A stretch of 49,360 bases of DNA. Origin: Acidobacteriota bacterium (lineage in GTDB: Bacteria > Acidobacteriota > Vicinamibacteria > Vicinamibacterales > UBA2999). How positions within the stretch are numbered: the first letter of the stretch is position 1; each line of letters begins with the position of its first letter. The position numbers were made by a program, and so were the translations under genes. Below, in pieces: positions 8,090 to 15,051 of the stretch. The stretch spans positions 1 to 49,360 of the forward strand of contig JAKFYH010000033.1 in assembly GCA_021730945.1 (NCBI GenBank). Reading direction: 5' to 3'. The notes beneath the pieces are model-generated. The model ran no database searches. It was given only the letters and a program-made list of their open reading frames with translations, and was not told the DNA's origin.

Positions 8090-9004
8090 CTACTGCTGCC
8101 GCGAGGCGGCGAGCGCGGCGTCGGCCGCGTCGGCCTGTTCGTGCGCGTGATAGGAGCTGCGGACGAGCGGACCCGATTCAACATGGGCGAAGCCCAGGCC
8201 GAGGGCAATCTGCTTGAGTTCGCGGAACTCATCCGGGGTGTAATACCGCGTCATCACCGCATGGTCGCTTGACGGCCGCAGGTATTGCCCCAGTGTGAGA
8301 ATCGAGACGCCGACGTCGCGCAGGTCCTTGAACACCTGGACAACTTCGTCCTTCTCCTCGCCGAGTCCCATCATCATGCCGGTCTTGGTCGGGATCCCCG
8401 GCGCATACTTGCGCGAGCGGTCCAGTAATTCCAGCAGGCGGGAATACTTGCCGCCGGAGCGGACCGCGCGATACAGGCGGGGGACTGTTTCCGTATTGTG
8501 ATTCAGCACATCAGGACGGGCGTCGAGCACCGTCCGCAGTGACGACTCTTCGCCCTTGAAATCCGGGATCAGCACTTCGACGCGGCAGTCCGGAAGACGC
8601 CGCTTGATGTCGCGGATCGTCTGGGCATAAATCCCGGCGCCGCAGTCCGCGAGGTCGTCGCGATCGACGGACGTGATCACCGCGTACTTCAGTCCCATCT
8701 TCTCGACGGCTTCGCCGACGCGCCGCGGTTCGTCGATGTCGAGCGTGGCCGGCCGGCCGTGCGCGACCGCGCAGTAGGTGCAGGCGCGGGTGCAGATGTC
8801 GCCCAGAATCATGAAGGTCGCCGTGCCGTGGTGCCAGCACTCGCCGATGTTGGGGCAGTGGGCGTCTTCGCAGACCGTATTGAGCTTGAGCTCGCGCATG
8901 ATGCCGCGCAGCCGCAGGTAGTTCTCCGACCCGGGGGCACGAACCTTCAGCCACTCCGGCTTGGGCTCACGGGGATTGATGAACTGCAGGGGGGCTTCGA
9001 TCAT
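8090..9004 (-). CDS. lipA: Lipoyl synthase (radical SAM)
   Basis: Inserts two sulfurs into octanoyl groups on lipoyl domains (pyruvate and 2-oxoglutarate dehydrogenases, glycine cleavage H protein), in the cytoplasm. Family landmarks are all visible: the auxiliary-cluster motif VCEDAHCPNIGECW, the radical-SAM motif CTRACTYC, and the C-terminal RSSYHA whose serine ligates the auxiliary cluster. The ATG at 9004 (MIEAPLQFINP) gives 304 aa, a normal LipA size. An in-frame ATG at 9034 would add ten poorly conserved residues. TACACT (9018-9013) upstream is a possible -10. No lipB or dehydrogenase gene lies nearby. The gene is intact although it sits beside a rearrangement point downstream and the repeat-bounded cassette upstream. 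Confidence 0.96.
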   Translation of the reverse strand: MIEAPLQFINPREPKPEWLKVRAPGSENYLRLRGIMRELKLNTVCEDAHCPNIGECWHHGTATFMILGDICTRACTYCAVAHGRPATLDIDEPRRVGEAVEKMGLKYAVITSVDRDDLADCGAGIYAQTIRDIKRRLPDCRVEVLIPDFKGEESSLRTVLDARPDVLNHNTETVPRLYRAVRSGGKYSRLLELLDRSRKYAPGIPTKTGMMMGLGEEKDEVVQVFKDLRDVGVSILTLGQYLRPSSDHAVMTRYYTPDEFRELKQIALGLGFAHVESGPLVRSSYHAHEQADAADAALAASRQQ

Positions 9005-9039
9005 CTCTGGTCCAGTGTAACTGATGTCGCACATTTGAT

Positions 9040-9123
9040 GAGCTCTTGATGTGGTGATGTGGGGATCGATGTCGTGAGCTTATGAGCGGGTGATCTGTTG
9101 AGCGGGGTTTCGATCTGGTGATC
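9040..9123 (+). repeat. Left arm of an 84-bp imperfect inverted repeat
   Basis: Starts GAGCTCTTGA and is rich in GTGATC-like words. Compared by hand with the reverse complement of 9631-9714, it matches at 60 of 84 positions without gaps, with the outermost 10 bp identical. It encloses the four-helix-bundle gene. Confidence 0.7.
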
Positions 9124-9256
9124 TGGATTGGGTGATTGAGGCAAGAACTGCCACGGCGGGAGCCGCGACAGGTGGCTGATTTTGCGACCTGGCGAACCCT
9201 CAAACGGGAGATTGCCGGCAAATTCTCGCGGCACGAGTGATGCACCTCCTGCCCCT

Positions 9257-9616
9257 ATGGAACGACCAGAATTGGAACGACGGAGTCTCGCGTTCGCGAC
9301 CAATGTAATGGCGCTGTGCGCAGAGGTCAGGAAGCTGCCGACCGGGCGAACGCCGGCCGACCAACTGCTGGACGCGGCCACATCGGTCGGGGCAAACTAC
9401 AGGGCATCGTCCCGGGCGCGTTCGCGGGCGGAGTTTGTCGCGAAGCTGGGGATCGTCGCCGAGGAGATCGACGAGTCAGTCTACTGGCTGGAACTCATGC
9501 TGCGTGCCGGGCTCGGCGATCCCAGTGTCATCGGGCGCTTGTTGCCAGAGGCCAAAGAGCTGCGGGCGATCTTCGCCGCGTCGTACCGAACGGCCCGCCT
9601 GGGCAAGAAGCGGTGA
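9257..9616 (+). CDS. Four-helix-bundle protein (S23/IVP-like)
   Basis: A 119-aa helical protein of the family related to the 23S rRNA intervening-sequence protein. The pattern ELERRSLAFATNVMALC, ADQLLDAATSVGANYRASS, KLGIVAEEIDESVYWLELM and the final LRAIFAASYRTAR give the four expected amphipathic helices and the conserved GANYxEA/ASRARS-type turn. The ATG at 9257 is preferred over an in-frame ATG at 9182, which would add a Pro/Gly-rich non-family stretch. No clear Shine-Dalgarno sequence is present. The biochemical role of the family is not established. The gene is the only one inside a 675-bp unit bounded by inverted repeats, which suggests it travels as a cassette. Confidence 0.85.
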   Translation: MERPELERRSLAFATNVMALCAEVRKLPTGRTPADQLLDAATSVGANYRASSRARSRAEFVAKLGIVAEEIDESVYWLELMLRAGLGDPSVIGRLLPEAKELRAIFAASYRTARLGKKR

Positions 9617-9630
9617 GGTCACCCGGCTCA

Positions 9631-9714
9631 GGCCACCAGATCAAACGATCGTTCACAAGATCACAAGTTCACCACGTCAAGACCTCGATCACTAGATCAC
9701 CAGCTCAAGAGCTC
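9631..9714 (-). repeat. Right arm of the 84-bp imperfect inverted repeat
   Basis: Ends TCAAGAGCTC, the exact reverse complement of the left arm's outer 10 bp. Composed of GATCAC/TTCAC words. It stops six bases before the start codon of the UPF0173 gene at 9720. Confidence 0.7.
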
Positions 9715-9719
9715 ACCAC

Positions 9720-10415
9720 ATGCAGAATCTATCTATTACCTGGCTCGGCCATTCGTCGTTTCGCGTTCGAACCCCGGGAGGCAAGGAAATCCTGTTCGAC
9801 CCCTGGTACACCGGCAACCCGTCGTTTCCCGAAGCGGCGCGGCCGACCCAGGCCGACTTGATCCTGGTGTCGCACGGCCACTTCGACCACATTACCGACG
9901 CCGCCGCGTTGGCGAAATCGACCGGCGCCACGGTGGTGGCGATCTGGGAGATCTATCGCTACCTGGCATCGAAAGGCGTGCAGAACCTCGAGCCCATGAA
10001 CAAGGGCGGCACCATTCAGGTGCAGGGACTGCGCATCACCATGACCGACGCCCGCCACAGCAGCAGCTTCGAGGACAACGGTGTCGTCTACCTCGGTGCC
10101 GCCGCCGGCTTCGTGATCACGCTTGAGAACGGGCAGGTCATCTACTTCGCCGGCGACACCTCGCTTTTTGGCGACATGAAGTTGATCGCCGAACTCTACA
10201 AGCCCGACATTGCCTTCCTGCCGATTGGCGACCGCTTCACCATGGGACCCGACACCGCGGCCATCGCCGCGCGGTGGCTGGGCGTAAAACTTGTGGTGCC
10301 CATGCACTGCGCGACCTTTCCCCAATTGACCGGCACGCCCGAGCAGCTCGAGCAGCACCTGGCGGGGTCGGGCATCGACGTGCTGAAGCTGCAGCCGGGC
10401 GAGACGGCCGAATGA
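9720..10415 (+). CDS. UPF0173 metal-dependent hydrolase (metallo-beta-lactamase fold)
   Basis: A 231-aa cytoplasmic protein of the YtkL/UPF0173 type. The metal-binding motif SHGHFDH lies at ~51-57. A second histidine is in DARHSSS (~102), the aspartate in FAGDTSLF (~143) and the last histidine in VPMHCATF (~195), as the fold requires. Length is normal. The substrate is unknown for the family; hydrolase activity is inferred from the fold. The ATG at 9720 lies directly after the inverted-repeat arm and has no clear ribosome site. The stop overlaps the next gene's ATG (ATGA at 10412-10415), so the downstream binding protein is co-translated. Confidence 0.92.
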   Translation: MQNLSITWLGHSSFRVRTPGGKEILFDPWYTGNPSFPEAARPTQADLILVSHGHFDHITDAAALAKSTGATVVAIWEIYRYLASKGVQNLEPMNKGGTIQVQGLRITMTDARHSSSFEDNGVVYLGAAAGFVITLENGQVIYFAGDTSLFGDMKLIAELYKPDIAFLPIGDRFTMGPDTAAIAARWLGVKLVVPMHCATFPQLTGTPEQLEQHLAGSGIDVLKLQPGETAE

Positions 10416-11158
10416 GCCGGATCATCACAGCGCTTCTGGCCGTCGTCCTGGTTGTCGGCCTGGCCCGTGTCGCTCCGGCTCAGCAGCCGGCTCCTGCGAT
10501 CAAGACCATCGAACCCGGCGTCTTGACGGTTGCCGTCACGACGATCACGCCGACCGGCCCCTACGACTCCCAGCAGTGGATCCGGCGCTACGTCGAACGG
10601 TTCGCCGCCGAACATCGCCTCACCATCCGGTGGGTGGTCGTGCCGTTTGACCAGTCGTGGTGGCGGGCGAGCCGCAGCGAAGTCGACCTGGTGGCCACCA
10701 ACGTCGCCAGCTTTCCGGATCGGCGCAGCCCGGGCGCGACCTTTTCGGCGCCGTTCATGTATGAGCGGCGGGCTTTGCGCATCCGCCCGCCGGATCGCGG
10801 GCGCTATGCGCATATCGACGACTTCATCGGGCGCACTGTCGGCGTGGTCCAGGGCATGGCCGCCGAGCGCGATGTGCGCCGCCGCGCCAAGCCAGAAGTG
10901 GGCGTGGTCACCACGTCCAGTTTCGCCGAACTCTACGAGCGATTCGGCAAGGGCGAGCTCGATGCCATCGCCGAAGCCGAATACTATGCGCTCGATGGTG
11001 CGGTGATCCCGTCTCACGGAGATGATGTCGTGCTGGTGGACTTGCACGACCTGACTCCGGGACAACGCGAAGAGTCGGTGTTCGTGGTGTCAGACGCCAG
11101 CACGGGACTGCTCGCCGCGATTAACCGTTTCATCGCCGCGACGCGTTTCCCGCTGTGA
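10412..11158 (+). CDS. Periplasmic solute-binding protein, family 3-like
   Basis: A 248-aa exported protein. The signal peptide is residues ~1-24 (ends APAQQP). The body has the extracellular family-3 solute-binding layout: GVLTVAVTT near the start, FSAPFMYERRALRI in the middle, IGRTVGVVQGMAAE, and FGKGELDAIAEAEYYA. The ATG is fixed by the ATGA overlap with the preceding hydrolase. Its own stop overlaps the MFS gene's GTG (GTGA at 11155-11158). No ABC permease is adjacent, so it may instead serve as a sensor or lytic-transglycosylase-like accessory. The ligand cannot be read from the sequence. Confidence 0.8.
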   Translation: MSRIITALLAVVLVVGLARVAPAQQPAPAIKTIEPGVLTVAVTTITPTGPYDSQQWIRRYVERFAAEHRLTIRWVVVPFDQSWWRASRSEVDLVATNVASFPDRRSPGATFSAPFMYERRALRIRPPDRGRYAHIDDFIGRTVGVVQGMAAERDVRRRAKPEVGVVTTSSFAELYERFGKGELDAIAEAEYYALDGAVIPSHGDDVVLVDLHDLTPGQREESVFVVSDASTGLLAAINRFIAATRFPL

Positions 11159-12390
11159 GCGAGACGAGCAGTCCGCTTGACCTCTCGGCGCTGGAACGCC
11201 GGCGCGCCTACTCGGCCATCTTCGTGGGCGTCGCCGTGTCGACCACGGGATTCTTGGCCTCGAACACCGTCAACAGCCTGATCGCCGAGGACCTGACTGG
11301 CAGCGCCTCCTGGAGCGGCGTGCCCGCGGCGGCCAGCGTCCTGGGCACGGCAGTCGGGGCGACGGCGCTGGCGGCCGTGGTCCGCCGCCTGGGTCCGCGA
11401 ACCGGCCTGATGATCGGCTACGCCGTCGCCAGCGCGGCGATCACCGCCGCGGCCTACGCCATCCTGGCGCGCAACTTCACCCTGTTCGTGGCGGCGCTGT
11501 TCGTGTTCGGCGTCGGCTACGGCTCGAACCGGTTGGCGCGCTACGTCGCGGCCGATCTGTATCCGGTGTCCGAGCGCGGCACGATGATCGGCTGGATCGT
11601 GTGGGCGTCCACCATCGGTGCCGTCGCCGGTCCGGCGCTGCTGGCGCCGTCGCGCGAACTGGCCGAGTGGATTGCCGTGAACGGGATGATCGGTCCGTAC
11701 CTGGTCTGCATTCTGGCCACGGTCCTGTCCGGGGCGGCCATGCTCGCGGCGCCTCGACGGCTGGACGACCGCCTGCCGGTGTCGGTGAGTGCGGCCGGTG
11801 TCCCGGCCACGTCCCTGTGGACCCTGTTGCAGCAGACGCCGGTCACCATCGCGCTCGTGTCGATGGTGTCGGGGCAGTTCGTCATGGTGCTGTTGATGAC
11901 GATGACGCCGGTCCACATCCGGCACGAGGGCCATGGCCTCGGCGCCATCGGGCTGGTGATCTCGGCCCATACCCTCGGCATGTTTGCGCTCTCGCCGATT
12001 ACCGGCCGGCTGTCCGACCGCCTCGGGCGGCTGCCGCTGCTGGTCGGCGGAGTCGCCGTACTGGTGGTGGTGTGCCTGGCCGGTGTGCTGGCGGCGTGGC
12101 AGTCGTCCTATGCGCTGACGCTGGTGGCACTGCTGCTGCTCGGAATTGGCTGGAACCTCGGCTTCGTCGGCGGCAGTGCGCTGCTTACCGACAGCGTGAC
12201 GCCGCGCGAACGTTCGCGCGTGCAGGGGTTCGGCGACTCGTTGATCTGGGGCGGCGGCGCCATTGCCAGCCTCGCCTCCGGATGGATGCTGGAACGCACC
12301 GGCTTTGCCGTGTTGAGCCTGATCGGCGCCGTGCTGGCGCTGGCCCCGCTGGTGCCGCTCTGGCGCCTGCGCGCGGCGAAGCCGGCGTGA
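11155..12390 (+). CDS. Major facilitator superfamily transporter
   Basis: A 411-aa inner-membrane protein with about twelve hydrophobic helices (first FVGVAVSTTGFLASNTV, last LSLIGAVLALAPLVPLW). The loop after helix 8 carries GRLSDRLGRLPLL, the MFS motif A repeat. The drug/sugar-efflux-like length and two six-helix halves are typical. The GTG at 11155 overlaps the binding-protein stop, so the three genes from 9720 form one operon. Substrate unknown. It converges with the CorA gene 19 bp downstream. Confidence 0.88.
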   Translation: MSETSSPLDLSALERRRAYSAIFVGVAVSTTGFLASNTVNSLIAEDLTGSASWSGVPAAASVLGTAVGATALAAVVRRLGPRTGLMIGYAVASAAITAAAYAILARNFTLFVAALFVFGVGYGSNRLARYVAADLYPVSERGTMIGWIVWASTIGAVAGPALLAPSRELAEWIAVNGMIGPYLVCILATVLSGAAMLAAPRRLDDRLPVSVSAAGVPATSLWTLLQQTPVTIALVSMVSGQFVMVLLMTMTPVHIRHEGHGLGAIGLVISAHTLGMFALSPITGRLSDRLGRLPLLVGGVAVLVVVCLAGVLAAWQSSYALTLVALLLLGIGWNLGFVGGSALLTDSVTPRERSRVQGFGDSLIWGGGAIASLASGWMLERTGFAVLSLIGAVLALAPLVPLWRLRAAKPA

Positions 12391-12409
12391 GGCGAGTCGC
12401 TCGGCCGCG

Positions 12410-13480
12410 TTATCCCCGACGGTTCGGCCGCCCGATCCAGCCGCGGCGCCGGAAGTAGACGATCATGCCGGCGGCGACGATGGTCATGGCGGTCAGCGCG
12501 CCGAAGTAGCCGCGCGGCGCGTGCAGTTCCGGCATGTTGTCGAAGTTCATGCCGTAGATGCCGGCGATGAAGGTGAGCGGAATGAAGATGCTCGCCATCA
12601 GCGTCAGCACCTTCATGATCTCGTTGGTCTTTTGTCCCACCAGCGACAGCAGTTCATCGGCCAGCGCGGTGGCCATGTCGCGCGAGGCGTCGGCCAACTC
12701 GACGATCTGGGCGATGTGGTCATAGGTGTCGCGCAGGTAGTCGCGGGTCGTGGGACTGAACCAGGGCGACGGGTCGCGTTGCAGATTGCCGACCATCTCG
12801 CGCTGCGGCAGGCCGATGCGCCGGAGCATGACCACCCGCCGGCGGGCCCGGCGCAAGCGGTTCAGCAGTTCCGACTCGGCGTCGTCCAGCAGGGCATCCT
12901 CAATTGCGTCGAGGTCTCCCGACAGCGCTTCGGCGACCGGGTAGTAGCGGTCGACCATGGTGTCGATCAGCGCGTAGGCCAGGTAATCGGGACCAGAGCG
13001 GCGCATCGGCCCCATCCCGGCGCGGATGCGTTCGCGCACCGGATTAAACAGGCCAAGCGGCTTCTCCTGGAAGGTGACCAGGACGCGGGTGCCGATGATG
13101 AAGCACACCTGCGGCAGCGACAGGATGTCGCCGTCGACGATCGGTACCCGTGAGATCACCAGGTGGTGGTCGGGGTAAACCTCGCTCTTGGGCCGTTGCG
13201 GCGCGTTGATCGCATCCTCAAGAGCCAGCGGCGACAGCCGGAAGTGATCGCCGATTGCCCGGATGATCCCCTCGTCGCCGTAGCCCTGGACGTCGACCCA
13301 CGTCACCGTGCCTTCCGGGAATTCCCCAGGCAGGTCGACGGGCGTGGCAATGGGCTGCTCGGTCACCGAGTCGGGGCCGTAGCGAATCATGGTCATGCGA
13401 GGCGGTGGCGATCCGGCCGGGATGACCAGCGTGCCGGGCCGCGAGCCGGCCGCTGGATGCGCCTTGTGGAAACTGCTCAT
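12410..13480 (-). CDS. CorA-family divalent cation channel
   Basis: A 356-aa protein with the CorA layout: a long soluble N-terminal funnel and two C-terminal membrane helices. The signature YGMNF is followed by the acidic-loop variant DNMPEL at the end of the first helix. It mediates Mg2+ (also Co2+ or Ni2+) movement across the inner membrane; direction and ion are not determinable here. The start ATG (13480) overlaps the stop of the MscS gene upstream (ATGA), so the two are co-translated, pairing ion transport with osmotic release. A basic, proline-rich N-terminal ~30 residues precede the conserved region. Confidence 0.92.
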   Translation of the reverse strand: MSSFHKAHPAAGSRPGTLVIPAGSPPPRMTMIRYGPDSVTEQPIATPVDLPGEFPEGTVTWVDVQGYGDEGIIRAIGDHFRLSPLALEDAINAPQRPKSEVYPDHHLVISRVPIVDGDILSLPQVCFIIGTRVLVTFQEKPLGLFNPVRERIRAGMGPMRRSGPDYLAYALIDTMVDRYYPVAEALSGDLDAIEDALLDDAESELLNRLRRARRRVVMLRRIGLPQREMVGNLQRDPSPWFSPTTRDYLRDTYDHIAQIVELADASRDMATALADELLSLVGQKTNEIMKVLTLMASIFIPLTFIAGIYGMNFDNMPELHAPRGYFGALTAMTIVAAGMIVYFRRRGWIGRPNRRG

Positions 13481-14361
13481 GCCGGCTCTTTCGGGCGGTC
13501 GCGCACGACCCGCACGTCAAGCGGAGTGAGCGTGTCGAGGTGGACGTCGCGTTGCGGGAAGGCAATCACGACACCATTCTCGCGGAACAACTCGTCAATG
13601 CGGTAGCGCAAGTCGCTTTCGACCTGCCGCCGCTCCAGCATGGTGCGCGCGCGCAGCCAGAAGATCGCTTCGAACAGCAACGAATTGTCACCGAAGTCGC
13701 TGAACAGCACCCTGGGCTCGCGGTCGTGCAGGACGGCTGCGTGTCCCTGAAGCGCCTGGTAGAGCAGCCGCTCGGTGAGCCGGACGTCCGACCCGTACGC
13801 CACCCCCACCAGGACCCGCGTCCGCACGATGTCGTCGGACAGCGTGAAGTTGATCAGGCTGTTCTCGAGCAGCTTGCTGTTGGGGACGATCATGTGGGTG
13901 TTGTCGGGCGTCCGGATGCGCGTGCTGCGTCCGCCGATGTGCTCCACCACGCCGTATGTGCCTTCCACTCCGACCAGGTCGCCCGCGCGGATCGGGCGTT
14001 CGAACAGCAGGATCAGACCGCTGATGAAATTGTTCATCACGTTCTGGCTGCCGAAACCTATGCCGATGGCGACCGCGCCGCCGGCAATGGTGAACACCGT
14101 CAGCGGAAAGTTGACCAGATTGAGCGAGACGAAGACGAACGTGACCAGCAGGGCGTAGAAGCTGAGGCTTTCGAAGGCATTGGCGGCGCCGGGCTCGAGG
14201 TCGACCCGGCGAGCAAGGATCCTCGCGGCCAGGGTGCTGGTCGCGCGCGACACGAAATAGCCACCGCTGATGAGGACGGCGGCCAGAACGATGCTGCCGA
14301 CGGTGACGGGTTCGCCACCGACATTGAACAGGGTGGCCGTCCACAAGGTCGCCAACGACAT
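13477..14361 (-). CDS. Small-conductance mechanosensitive channel (MscS family)
   Basis: A 294-aa inner-membrane channel opened by membrane tension. Three membrane segments fill the first ~115 residues. The pore-lining helix and beta domain show IAGGAVAIGIGFGSQNVMNN, FERPIRAGDLVGVEGTYGVV and RSTRIRTPDNTHMIVPNSKL, which are diagnostic. The ATG at 14361 is preceded by TAGGAT and exactly six bases, a leaderless-type arrangement. The TetR gene lies 47 bp upstream in the same direction, so partial readthrough is possible, although the function is unrelated. Confidence 0.93.
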   Translation of the reverse strand: MSLATLWTATLFNVGGEPVTVGSIVLAAVLISGGYFVSRATSTLAARILARRVDLEPGAANAFESLSFYALLVTFVFVSLNLVNFPLTVFTIAGGAVAIGIGFGSQNVMNNFISGLILLFERPIRAGDLVGVEGTYGVVEHIGGRSTRIRTPDNTHMIVPNSKLLENSLINFTLSDDIVRTRVLVGVAYGSDVRLTERLLYQALQGHAAVLHDREPRVLFSDFGDNSLLFEAIFWLRARTMLERRQVESDLRYRIDELFRENGVVIAFPQRDVHLDTLTPLDVRVVRDRPKEPA

Positions 14362-14374
14362 GCGGGCATCCTAG
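14362..14374 (-). promoter_or_regulatory. -10-like element TAGGAT at a leaderless spacing before mscS
   Basis: On the minus strand TAGGAT (14373-14368) is followed by GCCCGC and the ATG at 14361, which puts the expected transcription start on the start codon. Same geometry as upstream of boxC, the 25011 gene and the 42451 gene. Confidence 0.4.
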
Positions 14375-14408
14375 CATGCACCGTGGACGCGGGCCGTGGC
14401 GCCGAGGG

Positions 14409-14993
14409 TTACTTTGTCAGCAGCCCGCCGACCAGGTAATCGGCAAACGCATCACCGATCTGATCGGAGGTGGCCGGGCCCGCGGGGTCGAACCACTTCG
14501 GGATCCAGTTCACCGCACCCATCATGGCGAACTCGATCAGCTTGGGGTCGCCGGCCTTGAACAGCCCCTCGTCGATGCCTTGCTGGATGATCGCCCGCAC
14601 GCCCTGGTCGAACAGATCGCGCTTGGCCGTCACCTGCTTGAAGAGCCCCGGCGAGAGCGCCTCGGGATCGAGCGTCAGCGCGGTGCCGTGCAGTTCGTCG
14701 AGAATCAAGTGCACAAAGGCGAGCACCAGCTTGCGCAGCTTGGCCTCGGGGCTCGACGCCTCGGCCTGGACGTCAGTCATCAGCGCCAACAACATATCGA
14801 GCGAGTAGTCGTGGCAGGCGAAGAGAATCTCTTCCTTGTTGGTGAAGTAGTAGTAGAGATTGCCCTTGGTCATCTCCAGAGCCGACGCGATCTCGTCGAC
14901 ACTGGCGCCGTGATAACCGCGCCGGCGAAAGGCCGCGGCGGCGCTCTTGAGAATCTCGGTCCGGCGATCCGACGTCGCGGCGGTTCTGGCCAT
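14409..14993 (-). CDS. TetR/AcrR-family repressor, likely regulator of the box cluster
   Basis: A 194-aa protein. The N-terminal helix-turn-helix (ILKSAAAAFRRRGYHGAS, then VDEIASALEMTKGNLYYYF, then KEEIL) is classic TetR. The remaining ~140 residues form the helical ligand/dimer domain. It is transcribed divergently from boxC, with 58 bp between the start codons and an 18-bp near-perfect palindrome in the shared promoter region. I therefore infer that it represses both itself and the benzoyl-CoA genes and is released by an acyl-CoA-type ligand. The ATG at 14993 has TATACT twelve bases upstream. Confidence 0.93.
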   Translation of the reverse strand: MARTAATSDRRTEILKSAAAAFRRRGYHGASVDEIASALEMTKGNLYYYFTNKEEILFACHDYSLDMLLALMTDVQAEASSPEAKLRKLVLAFVHLILDELHGTALTLDPEALSPGLFKQVTAKRDLFDQGVRAIIQQGIDEGLFKAGDPKLIEFAMMGAVNWIPKWFDPAGPATSDQIGDAFADYLVGGLLTK

Positions 14994-15005
14994 GGTTCGA
15001 GCTCA

Positions 15006-15045
15006 AGTATATCATTTGAACGAGCGTTTAAAGCCGTAGTAAACT
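15006..15045 (+). promoter_or_regulatory. Divergent tetR/boxC promoters with operator palindrome
   Basis: The palindrome TTTGAACGAGCGTTTAAA (15015-15032) has one mismatched pair. For boxC, -35 TTGAAC (15016-15021) and -10 TAAACT (15040-15045) are separated by 18 bp. The start should fall on the GTG at 15052. For tetR, TATACT (15011-15006, minus strand) is the -10. The palindrome covers the -35 of boxC and lies within the tetR promoter, as expected for a TetR operator controlling both genes. Confidence 0.65.
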
Positions 15046-15051
15046 TTGTAA

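Noticed and set aside
7891-8272. Open plus-strand frames of ~106-108 codons running through 7891-8272
   Set aside because: Beyond the kinase stub they are the reverse complement of the truncated minus-strand gene and of lipA, with Arg/Ala-rich shadow composition.
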